A stretch of 64,000 bases of DNA. Origin: Ancylobacter novellus DSM 506 (GTDB lineage: Bacteria > Pseudomonadota > Alphaproteobacteria > Rhizobiales > Xanthobacteraceae). Below the pieces are notes generated by a model. It ran no database searches. It had not been told where the DNA came from and saw only the letters and a program-made list of their open reading frames with translations. Both the position numbers and the translations under genes were made by a program. Shown piece after piece: positions 58,073 through 64,000 of this stretch (its first letter is position 1; every line of letters starts with the position of its first letter). The stretch is taken from contig NC_014217.1 in NCBI RefSeq assembly GCF_000092925.1, positions 2,852,001 through 2,916,000 of the forward strand. The letters run 5' to 3'.

Positions 58073-58807
58073 ATGGCGCTGATGGACCTTGCCAACCCGA
58101 CCCGCTTCCTCGCCCTTTCCGGGCGCGTCCTGCCATGGCTGACCGGCCTCGCGCTGGCAACCCTCGCCCTCGGCTTCTTCCTCGCCTTCCGCGCCCCGGC
58201 CGACTACCAGCAGGGCGAGACGGTGAAGATCATGTACATCCACGTGCCCTTCGCCTGGCTGGCCATGTTCGGCTATTCGCTGCTGGCGCTCTCCGCGCTC
58301 GGCATCCTGGTCTGGCGCCACCCGCTGGCCGACGTCGCGCACAAGGCCATGGCCCCCATCGGGGCGGTGTTCGCCTTCCTCTGCCTCGTCACCGGCTCGC
58401 TCTGGGGCCGGCCGATGTGGGGCACCTACTGGGTGTGGGACGCGCGTCTCACCTCCATGCTGGTGCTGCTGCTGCTCTATCTCGGGCTGCTGGCCCTGCG
58501 CTCGGCCATCGAGGACCCCAACCAGGCGGGGCGCGCCGCCGCGGTGCTCTCGCTCGTCGGCTTCGTCAACGTGCCGATCGTCAAGTTCTCGGTCGACTGG
58601 TGGAACACGCTGCACCAGCCGGCCTCGGTCTTCCGCATGGGCGGGCCGACCATCGATGCCAGCATGCTCTGGCCGCTGCTGATCTGCGCCATCGGCTTCA
58701 CCCTGGTGATGCTGGCGCTGCACATGGCGGCGATGCGCACCGAGATCTATCGCCGCCGCCTGCGCGTCATGGAAGCGCGCGCCGCGGCCGAAGCCGCCTT
58801 CGCCTGA
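58073..58807 (+). CDS. ccmC: haem exporter membrane subunit CcmC
   Basis: A 244-residue membrane protein with six helices. The tryptophan-rich haem-handling motif WGTYWVWDARLT (116-127) and periplasmic histidines (for example His57 in YIHVPF) are present. It loads haem on CcmE in cytochrome c maturation. ccmA and ccmB are not visible in this window; ccmD and ccmG follow directly. Confidence 0.96.
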   Translation: MALMDLANPTRFLALSGRVLPWLTGLALATLALGFFLAFRAPADYQQGETVKIMYIHVPFAWLAMFGYSLLALSALGILVWRHPLADVAHKAMAPIGAVFAFLCLVTGSLWGRPMWGTYWVWDARLTSMLVLLLLYLGLLALRSAIEDPNQAGRAAAVLSLVGFVNVPIVKFSVDWWNTLHQPASVFRMGGPTIDASMLWPLLICAIGFTLVMLALHMAAMRTEIYRRRLRVMEARAAAEAAFA

Positions 58808-58818
58808 GGAAGCCCGCA

Positions 58819-58983
58819 ATGTTCGGCGAGCACTCCCTGTTCATCCTCGCCTCCTACGGCGTGAGCGCGCTCGCGCTCGGCGGCCTCGCGCTGTGGACCG
58901 TGCTGGACGGGCGCAGCGTGCGCCGCCGTCTGGAGGAGCTCGACTCGCGCGGGGTCAAGCGCCGCTCGGCGGGGCGCGAATGA
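58819..58983 (+). CDS. ccmD: haem exporter protein CcmD
   Basis: A 54-residue single-pass membrane protein (SYGVSALALGGLALWTVLDG helix, then basic RSVRRRLEELDSRGVKRRS). It stabilises CcmE-CcmC interaction. It starts 11 bp after ccmC and is followed by ccmG 10 bp later. Confidence 0.9.
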   Translation: MFGEHSLFILASYGVSALALGGLALWTVLDGRSVRRRLEELDSRGVKRRSAGRE

Positions 58984-58993
58984 GCGACGCGCC

Positions 58994-59590
58994 ATGAGCG
59001 ACACGTCCACACCCTCAGGCACCGGCCGCCGGCGCCTGCTCGTCCTGCTGCCGCTGATCGCCTTCGTCGCGCTGGCCGCGCTGTTCTATGGAAGGCTGTT
59101 CTCGGGCGATCCCTCGCGCATTCCCTCGGCGCTGATCGGCCGCCCCGCCCCGGCGCTCGACCTGCCGCCGCTCCAAGGGCTGACCCGCGACGGCCAGCCG
59201 GTGCCGGGCCTCACCTCGGCCGGGCTCAAGGGCGAGGTGACGGTGCTCAACGTCTTCGCCTCCTGGTGCGTGCCCTGCCGCGACGAGCACCCCTTCCTTG
59301 TCGAGCTGTCGAAGATGCAGGGCTTCCGCCTCGTCGGCCTCAACTACAAGGACGAGGCGGAGAACGCCCGCCGCTTCCTCGGCCGCTTCGGCAATCCCTA
59401 TGCGGCGGTCGGCGTCGATGCCGGCGGGCGCGCCGCCATCGACTGGGGCGTCTATGGCGTGCCGGAGACCTTCGTCATCGGCAGGGACGGGCGCATCGCC
59501 TACAAGTTCATCGGCCCGATCGACGCGCAGGGCCTGAAGGAACGCCTGCTGCCGGAGATCGAGAAGGCGAAGGCGCCGCCGGCAAGCTAG
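58994..59590 (+). CDS. ccmG: thiol:disulfide oxidoreductase CcmG/DsbE
   Basis: A 198-residue membrane-anchored thioredoxin-like protein. Helix RRLLVLLPLIAFVALAALF (13-31) anchors it to the inner membrane; the redox motif WCVPC has Cys92 and Cys95, and GVYGVPETFVI carries the conserved cis-Pro. It reduces apocytochrome c for haem attachment. Its stop overlaps the convergent DUF1178 gene by four bases. Confidence 0.95.
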   Translation: MSDTSTPSGTGRRRLLVLLPLIAFVALAALFYGRLFSGDPSRIPSALIGRPAPALDLPPLQGLTRDGQPVPGLTSAGLKGEVTVLNVFASWCVPCRDEHPFLVELSKMQGFRLVGLNYKDEAENARRFLGRFGNPYAAVGVDAGGRAAIDWGVYGVPETFVIGRDGRIAYKFIGPIDAQGLKERLLPEIEKAKAPPAS

Positions 59591-60072
59591 TTCCGCTCGT
59601 CCGGCAGCACCGGCAGCGGCAGCACCTCGATCTCGTCCTCGATCAGCGCCCGCACCTCCTCGGAGGTCGCCTCGCCGCGGATGGCGCGCTTCTCCTCCTC
59701 GCCCTCATGCATGCGCCGGGCGAGGCGAGCGAAGTCGTCGCCGACATCGTCGGTATTGGCCTCCACATGCGCCCGTACCGCCCGCAGCATGGAGCGGAGC
59801 TGCTGCTCCTTCTCCGACATCATCGCCACCGGCTGGGTGGGAGCGGGAGCAGGAGCAGCCGCCGGCGCCGAAGCCTCGCTCGGGCCTTCCGCCTCGAACT
59901 TGCGCGTGCCGCGGCCCAGCGCCGGCGCCATGATCGCCTTGGAGACATCCGGCGAATCGCAGACCGGGCAGGTCACGAGGCCCTGCGCCTTCTGCGCGTC
60001 ATAGGCGGCTGAATCGCGGAACCAGCTCTCGAACTCGTGGTCCTTTGCGCAACGCAGGCTGTAGAGGATCAT
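59587..60072 (-). CDS. DUF1178 family protein
   Basis: A 161-residue protein with the zinc-ribbon-like N-terminus MILYSLRCAKDHEFESWFRDS and CPVCDSPDV (cysteines 8, 35, 38), an Ala/Pro linker (SEASAPAAAPAPAP), and the conserved C-terminal helical part LRAVRAHVEANTDDVGDDFA and HEGEEEKRAIRGEATSEEV. Function unknown. It is translationally coupled (four-base overlap) to the nitrilase-like gene upstream. Confidence 0.9.
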   Translation of the reverse strand: MILYSLRCAKDHEFESWFRDSAAYDAQKAQGLVTCPVCDSPDVSKAIMAPALGRGTRKFEAEGPSEASAPAAAPAPAPTQPVAMMSEKEQQLRSMLRAVRAHVEANTDDVGDDFARLARRMHEGEEEKRAIRGEATSEEVRALIEDEIEVLPLPVLPDERN

Positions 60073-60989
60073 GCCGCGTCACCCGGGGAAGCGAGGTGCA
60101 GCCGGCCGAAATCGCCCGGCGCCACCACCTCGAAGCGCCGGCCATTGGCCAGCGAGGGGATTCGCCCGCGCACCGCCGCCACCCGCGCGGGATCGATCTC
60201 GGCGCTGATCACGCCCGGCTCGGTGCCGGCCTCGGCGAGGACCTCGCCCCAGGGATCGATGATCAGGCTGTGGCCGAAGGTCTTGCGGCCGTTCTCATGC
60301 GTGCCGCCCTGCGCCGCCGCCAGCACGAAGCAGCCGGTCTCGATGGCGCGGGCGCGCAGCAATATGTGCCAGTGCGCCTCGCCGGTGGACTGGGTGAAGG
60401 CGGCGGGCACCGCGATCATCCCTGCCCCGGCCTCGGCCAGCGCGCGGAACAGCGCCGGGAAGCGCAAATCGTAGCAGATGGTGAAACCGAGCCGGATCCC
60501 CGGCAGGTCGGCGGCGACCGCCAGTTCGCCGGGCCGGTAAGCCTCGGATTCGCGGTAGACGTCGCCATTCGGCAGGTCGACGTCGAACATGTGGATCTTG
60601 TCGTAGCGGGCGAGGATCGCCCCGTCGGGACCGATGAGGAAGGAGCGGTTGGCGGCGCGGTGCTCGCTCGCCTTCACCGCCAGCGAGCCGATATGCAGAT
60701 GCACCTTCAGCTCCGCCGCCAGCGCGCGGAACGCCTTGAGCGCCGGATCGCTCTCCTCGTCATGCAGCACGGCGAACAGCGCCTGCCGGTTCTCCTCCAT
60801 CGTGCCGGTCATCTCCGGCGTCTGAATGTAGCTGGCGCCGCCCGCCGCCGCCTCGCGGATCAAGGCGGAGGCGGTCTCGACATTCGCCCCGACGCTCTTG
60901 GCGGTGCGCAGCTGCACCAACGCGGCACGGAACGGCGCGCCGAGATGCAGCGGGCGGGGAGCGGTCGAATCGGTCGAGGCGTTCTTCAT
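60069..60989 (-). CDS. carbon-nitrogen hydrolase (Nit1-like)
   Basis: A 306-residue nitrilase-superfamily enzyme with the complete catalytic triad Glu59 (TPEMTG), Lys131 (RYDKIHMFDV) and Cys172 (TICYDLRFP). Nit1-type enzymes repair deaminated glutathione, which would fit the neighbouring glutaredoxin gene. A simple amidase is the alternative. Confidence 0.9.
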   Translation of the reverse strand: MKNASTDSTAPRPLHLGAPFRAALVQLRTAKSVGANVETASALIREAAAGGASYIQTPEMTGTMEENRQALFAVLHDEESDPALKAFRALAAELKVHLHIGSLAVKASEHRAANRSFLIGPDGAILARYDKIHMFDVDLPNGDVYRESEAYRPGELAVAADLPGIRLGFTICYDLRFPALFRALAEAGAGMIAVPAAFTQSTGEAHWHILLRARAIETGCFVLAAAQGGTHENGRKTFGHSLIIDPWGEVLAEAGTEPGVISAEIDPARVAAVRGRIPSLANGRRFEVVAPGDFGRLHLASPGDAA

Positions 60990-61004
60990 GCAAATAAAAT
61001 CCGT

Positions 61005-61262
61005 TCAGCTCGCCAGCAGAGCGTCGAGCTCGCCGGCCTCCTCCAGCGCATAGAGGTCGTCACAGCCGCCGACATGGCGGCCGCCGATGAAGATCTGCGG
61101 CACGCTGGTGCGCCCGTTGGCGCGCTGCGACATGGTCGAGCGCATCACCGGATCGCCGGCCACGTTGATCTCCGAGAAATCGACGCCCTTGCGCTTCAGG
61201 AGGTCCTTGGCGGCGTGGCAATAGGGGCAGCTATAGGTGGTGTAGATCTCGATCTGCGACAT
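61005..61262 (-). CDS. grxC: glutaredoxin 3
   Basis: An 85-residue dithiol glutaredoxin with CPYC (Cys12, Cys15), TSVPQIFIGGRHVGGCDDL carrying the cis-Pro and glutathione-binding residues. It is 15 bp upstream of the nitrilase-like gene on the same strand. Confidence 0.96.
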   Translation of the reverse strand: MSQIEIYTTYSCPYCHAAKDLLKRKGVDFSEINVAGDPVMRSTMSQRANGRTSVPQIFIGGRHVGGCDDLYALEEAGELDALLAS

Positions 61263-61312
61263 CGTTCCAACCAGTTGAGCCCCGCCACCGGGGCCTCGGC
61301 GCTGGGTCTTTC

Positions 61313-62134
61313 CTATGATATGGCGCCGCCCCGCCCGTCAACAACCCGCGCAAACACCAGCACGTCGACCCGGCCGGCCCCGGCCCGCGTCAGCGCCTTG
61401 GCGCAGGCGTCGATGGTCGCCCCCGTGGTGAGCACGTCGTCGACCAGCACCACGCGCCGGCCGCGCAGCTCGGCGCGCGCCGCCGCCGGGACGGCGAAGG
61501 CGCCGGCGACGTTCTGCGCGCGGGCCACCCGGTCCAGACCGACCTGCGGCATCGTCGCTCGTGCGCGCGTGAGCCAGGAGGTGCGCACCGGAACCTTCGC
61601 CTCGCGCCCCACGGCCTTGGCGAGGGCCGCCGACTGGTTGAAGCGCCGCCGCCACAGCCTGAGCCCGTGCAGCGGCACCGGGATGAGCGCGTCGGCGTCA
61701 TCGAGGATGTCCGCCCCCGCCCGCGCCATCATCCGCGCCATGGGCGGGGCGACGTCGAGCCGGTCGGCATATTTCAGCGCATGGACGAGGTCGCGCGCCA
61801 CCTCGCCGAAGGCCGCGACCGCCCGCGCCCTCGCATAGGCCGGCGGATCGGCGAGCGCGGCGGAGGAGACGGCCGGCCCGTCCAGCGGATCGGCGTCATA
61901 GGGCAGCGGCGTGCCGAGCCTGTCGCAATAGGGCCGCTCGATGAACTCCATCCCCCGCCAGCAGGTGGCGCACAGGCAGCCCGGCTGGTCCACCGCCGCC
62001 CGGCGGGTCATGCAGATCGGCGGCAGCGCGAAGTCGATGACACGACGGCCCAGCCCCCGCGCGGCCATCCGCGCCGCGCCGCCAAGGCGGGCAGCGAATG
62101 GAAGGGCGCTTTCCGCTTCCAGAGGCTTGTCCAT
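61313..62134 (-). CDS. comF: ComF family phosphoribosyltransferase-like protein
   Basis: A 273-residue protein with an N-terminal cysteine-rich zinc part (PPICMTRRA, CLCATCWRGM, YCDRLGTPL) and a C-terminal PRTase domain with the PRPP loop VVLVDDVLTTGAT. ComF is needed for DNA uptake in naturally transformable bacteria, but is common elsewhere. It precedes grxC by 50 bp. Confidence 0.93.
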   Translation of the reverse strand: MDKPLEAESALPFAARLGGAARMAARGLGRRVIDFALPPICMTRRAAVDQPGCLCATCWRGMEFIERPYCDRLGTPLPYDADPLDGPAVSSAALADPPAYARARAVAAFGEVARDLVHALKYADRLDVAPPMARMMARAGADILDDADALIPVPLHGLRLWRRRFNQSAALAKAVGREAKVPVRTSWLTRARATMPQVGLDRVARAQNVAGAFAVPAAARAELRGRRVVLVDDVLTTGATIDACAKALTRAGAGRVDVLVFARVVDGRGGAIS

Positions 62135-62257
62135 ACCGGCGAGCCTAGCATGCGCGCGGAACCGGCGCCGACCCGATTTCCCTGCTTTGACCCGCTGCCA
62201 CGGCCGTCCTATGGCTCAGGTCCCATTCTTGGTCCGGATGTGTTCCAACATCTTCTG

Positions 62258-62352
62258 CCCTCATGGCCGGGCTTGACCCGGCCACCCAGGGTCCAGCCGT
62301 GCGGCCTTGCGGCGCAAAGGCCGGGTCCCCGGGTCAAGCCCGGGGATGAGGG
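62258..62352. repeat. family A palindromic element, copy 7
   Basis: ggccgggcttgacccggcc on the left and ccccgggtcaagcccgggg on the right, edges ccctcatgg and gatgaggg, in the divergent gap between comF and the methyltransferase gene. The right end lies just 34 bp before that start codon. Confidence 0.85.
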
Positions 62353-62386
62353 AGTAGAGTTACGAGTGAGACCCGAGGAGCATCCC

Positions 62387-63268
62387 ATGTCCGGCCCGAT
62401 GAACGTCTTCGACCCGCGCGCGCTCGCCGCCCGCCGCCGCCGCGCGCTGGCGCTGGGACCGGAGACTTTCCTGCTCGACCGCGTCGCCGAAGACCTCGCC
62501 GACAGGCTCGGCGCGGTGAAGCGGCGCTTCGAGGTGGCCGCCGACCTCGGCACGCCGACCGATGCCGTGCGCACCGCGCTCGCCGGCTCCGACATGGTCG
62601 GACGGCTCCATGCCTTCGGCCCGGCCGAGCGGGCGGATGTCGAGATCGTCACCGATCCCGAGGCCCTGCCCTTCGCGCCGGAAACGCTCGACCTCGTGGT
62701 CTCGGCGCTGGCCTTGCAGACGGTCAACGACCTGCCCGGCGTCCTCTCGCAGATCCGCCGCGCGCTGCGCCCGGACGGGCTGCTCATCGCCGGATTCCTC
62801 GGCGCCGGCACGCTGAACGAGCTGCGCGAGGCCTTCGCCATCGCCGAGAGCGACACGCTAGGGGGCATCTCCCCGCGCGTCGCCCCCTTCGCCGATCTGC
62901 GCGACCTCGGCGGGCTGCTCCAGCGCGCCGGCTTCGCCCTGCCGGTCACCGATGTCGACCGCGTCGTCGTGCGCTATGGCGACCCGCTGTCGCTGCTCGC
63001 CGACCTGCGCCGCATGGGCGCCGCCAACCCGCTCGCCGACCGCCGCCGGACGCCGCTGCTGCGCAAGACGCTGGCGCGGCTGTTCGAGGTCTATGCCGAG
63101 CGCTTCTCCGACCCGGACGGACGCCTGCGCGCCACCTTCGAGATCGCCTGGATTTCCGGCTGGGCGCCGCATGAGAGCCAGCAGAAGCCGCTGCGCCCCG
63201 GCTCGGCCAAGGCGCGGCTGGCGGATGCGCTGAAGGTTCCGGAAGGACGGCTGCCGGGGGATGGCTAA
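62387..63268 (+). CDS. SAM-dependent methyltransferase-fold protein (NDUFAF5/BioC-like)
   Basis: A 293-residue protein with the NDUFAF5-type N-terminus NVFDPRALAARRRRALALG and LLDRVAEDLADRLGAVKRRF, a degraded SAM loop (VAADLGTPTDAVRTAL) and the motif PFAPETLDLVVSALALQTVNDLPGVL. C-terminal WISGWAPHESQQKP is typical of the bacterial homologues. Mitochondrial NDUFAF5 hydroxylates an arginine of complex I; whether this protein modifies complex I or biotin precursors is not clear. GAGGAG precedes the ATG. Confidence 0.88.
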   Translation: MSGPMNVFDPRALAARRRRALALGPETFLLDRVAEDLADRLGAVKRRFEVAADLGTPTDAVRTALAGSDMVGRLHAFGPAERADVEIVTDPEALPFAPETLDLVVSALALQTVNDLPGVLSQIRRALRPDGLLIAGFLGAGTLNELREAFAIAESDTLGGISPRVAPFADLRDLGGLLQRAGFALPVTDVDRVVVRYGDPLSLLADLRRMGAANPLADRRRTPLLRKTLARLFEVYAERFSDPDGRLRATFEIAWISGWAPHESQQKPLRPGSAKARLADALKVPEGRLPGDG

Positions 63269-63287
63269 CTTCCCGTTTCCCCGCCCG

Positions 63288-63392
63288 CCGTCATGCTGAG
63301 GTGCCGGCCTTCAGGCCGGCCTCGAAGCACGCAGGCGGTGCCCGGACGAGCATCCTTCGAGGCTCGCCTATGGCTCGCACCTCAGGATGACG
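63288..63392. repeat. family B palindromic element, copy 5
   Basis: Edges cgtcatgctgagg (one mismatch to other copies) and cctcaggatgacg; inner palindromes gccggccttcaggccggc and ggctcgcctatggctcgc. It separates the convergent methyltransferase and mutT genes. Confidence 0.8.
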
Positions 63393-63413
63393 GTGTGTTT
63401 GTCGTCGGATCCT

Positions 63414-63833
63414 CTACCGCCCCGGCCCCAGCAAATCGACCAGCACCGGGATCAGCGGCTCGTCGGCGGGCGGCATGGGGTAGTCGCGCAGCGCGCGCGG
63501 CTTCACCCAGGCGAGGCGCTGGCCCTCGCGGCCATGGGCGTGGCCTTCCCAGCGCCGGCAAATCCACAGCGGCATCAGCAGCTGGAAGGTCTCGTAGGTG
63601 TGCGAGGCGAAGCTCAGCGGCGCGAGGCACGGCTCCTTCACGACGATGCCGAGCTCCTCGGCGAGCTCGCGGATCAGGCAGTCCTCCGGCCGCTCGCCGA
63701 GCTCGACCTTGCCGCCGGGAAACTCCCACAGCCCCGCCAGCGACTTGCCCGCCGGCCGCTCGGTCAGCAGCACCCGCCCGTCGACGTCGACGAGGGCGCA
63801 GGCGGCGACGAGGACGAGCTTCATCGGCGCCAT
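63414..63833 (-). CDS. mutT: NUDIX hydrolase, MutT type (8-oxo-dGTP diphosphatase)
   Basis: A 139-residue protein with the full Nudix box at 40-62 ([20 protein letters not shown] then ELGI). [20 protein letters not shown] and the aromatic substrate-binding region match MutT, which hydrolyses 8-oxo-dGTP. It starts 2 bases after the argJ stop, the standard argJ-mutT order in this order. Confidence 0.93.
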   Translation of the reverse strand: MAPMKLVLVAACALVDVDGRVLLTERPAGKSLAGLWEFPGGKVELGERPEDCLIRELAEELGIVVKEPCLAPLSFASHTYETFQLLMPLWICRRWEGHAHGREGQRLAWVKPRALRDYPMPPADEPLIPVLVDLLGPGR

Positions 63834-63835
63834 GG

Positions 63836-64000
63836 TCAGGACCGGTAGTCGCCGTTGATGGCGACATATTCCTTGGTGAGGTCGCAGGTCATCACCCGGT
63901 CCGCGCCGCGCCCGAGGCCGAGATCGACGGTGAGGTCGATGACGTCGTTCTTCATGTAGGCGGAGACCTCGGCCTCGTCATAGGACGGGTCGCGCGTGCC
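63836..64000 (-). CDS. argJ: bifunctional ornithine acetyltransferase/N-acetylglutamate synthase, C-terminal end
   Basis: The last 54 codons of a gene cut by the window edge. The visible part ([40 protein letters not shown], ending AINGDYRS) is the conserved ArgJ C-terminus, including the DLTxxYVxIN segment. ArgJ recycles the acetyl group in arginine synthesis. Confidence 0.93.
   Translation of the reverse strand, partial: GTRDPSYDEAEVSAYMKNDVIDLTVDLGLGRGADRVMTCDLTKEYVAINGDYRS

Overview
The window is a GC-rich, gene-dense chromosomal segment of an alphaproteobacterium of the order Hyphomicrobiales. The evidence is the gene content and order: ffh-rpsP-rimM-trmD-rplS near leuC, leuD and leuB; ptsP (EI-Ntr) after lysC; DUF4167 after prfA-prmC; IalB, PhaR, DUF930, DUF1178 and RHH_4-type proteins; and several families of dispersed palindromic repeats. 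The 18.8-19.6 kb transporter closely matches my memory of the YddG amino-acid exporter crystallised from Starkeya novella, so the Starkeya/Ancylobacter/Xanthobacter group is my best guess. I could not align sequences here. No rRNA, tRNA, prophage, IS element or CRISPR array was recognised. Coding is almost entirely housekeeping with a few accessory cassettes.

Layout. 0-6 kb: the 3' end of galU, a DapA-like lyase, an SPFH/NfeD pair and clpB. 6-14 kb: ubiG, lysC, ptsP, prfA-prmC, a long non-coding stretch and a DUF4167 RNA-binding-type gene. 14-20 kb: MOSC protein, thpR, DUF1232 protein, ialB, gloB, a DUF985 cupin, the YddG-like exporter and a PepSY protein. 20-23 kb: polyhydroxybutyrate genes phaA and phaB with phaR divergent. 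23-30 kb: a PAS/degenerate-GGDEF/EAL protein, a lipoprotein alpha/beta hydrolase, rpmF, mtgA, ispA and leuB. 30-39 kb: leuD and leuC dispersed among a GMC dehydrogenase pair, a glyoxalase-type protein, a RHH regulator, RidA, a cytochrome b561, a zinc metallopeptidase with a 44-codon membrane ORF ahead of it, and a Gly/His-rich secreted protein. 39-46 kb: an AraC-SDR pair, then the rplS-trmD-rimM-rpsP-ffh block. 46-54 kb: a pyruvate-kinase-like gene converging on a cobalamin-dependent acyl-CoA mutase operon and its divergent GntR regulator. 54-57 kb: MFS, EthD and LysR genes. 57-64 kb: DUF930, ccmC-ccmD-ccmG, DUF1178, nitrilase-like, grxC, comF, a methyltransferase, mutT and the 3' end of argJ.

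The most interesting unit is the minus-strand operon at 47.2-53.5 kb. In transcription order it encodes a small B12-binding subunit, an AMP-forming CoA ligase of the phenylacetate-CoA-ligase type, a MeaB-type GTPase, a large mutase subunit, a two-domain hexapeptide-repeat protein and a PduO-type cobalamin adenosyltransferase. The mutase carries the Ile/Asp/Gln substrate signature I know from 2-hydroxyisobutyryl-CoA mutase, not the Tyr/Ala/Arg set of methylmalonyl-CoA mutase. The operon therefore probably activates 2-hydroxyisobutyrate and isomerises it to 3-hydroxybutyryl-CoA, which could join the acetoacetyl-CoA/PHB pool handled by the phaAB genes of this window. The hexapeptide-repeat protein is unexpected. 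Its two gamma-carbonic-anhydrase-like domains each lack part of the three-histidine metal site, but in complementary positions, so one complete site could form at an interface between them.

At least fourteen intergenic palindromic elements fall into four families (A-D) and sit in nearly every sizeable gap between genes.
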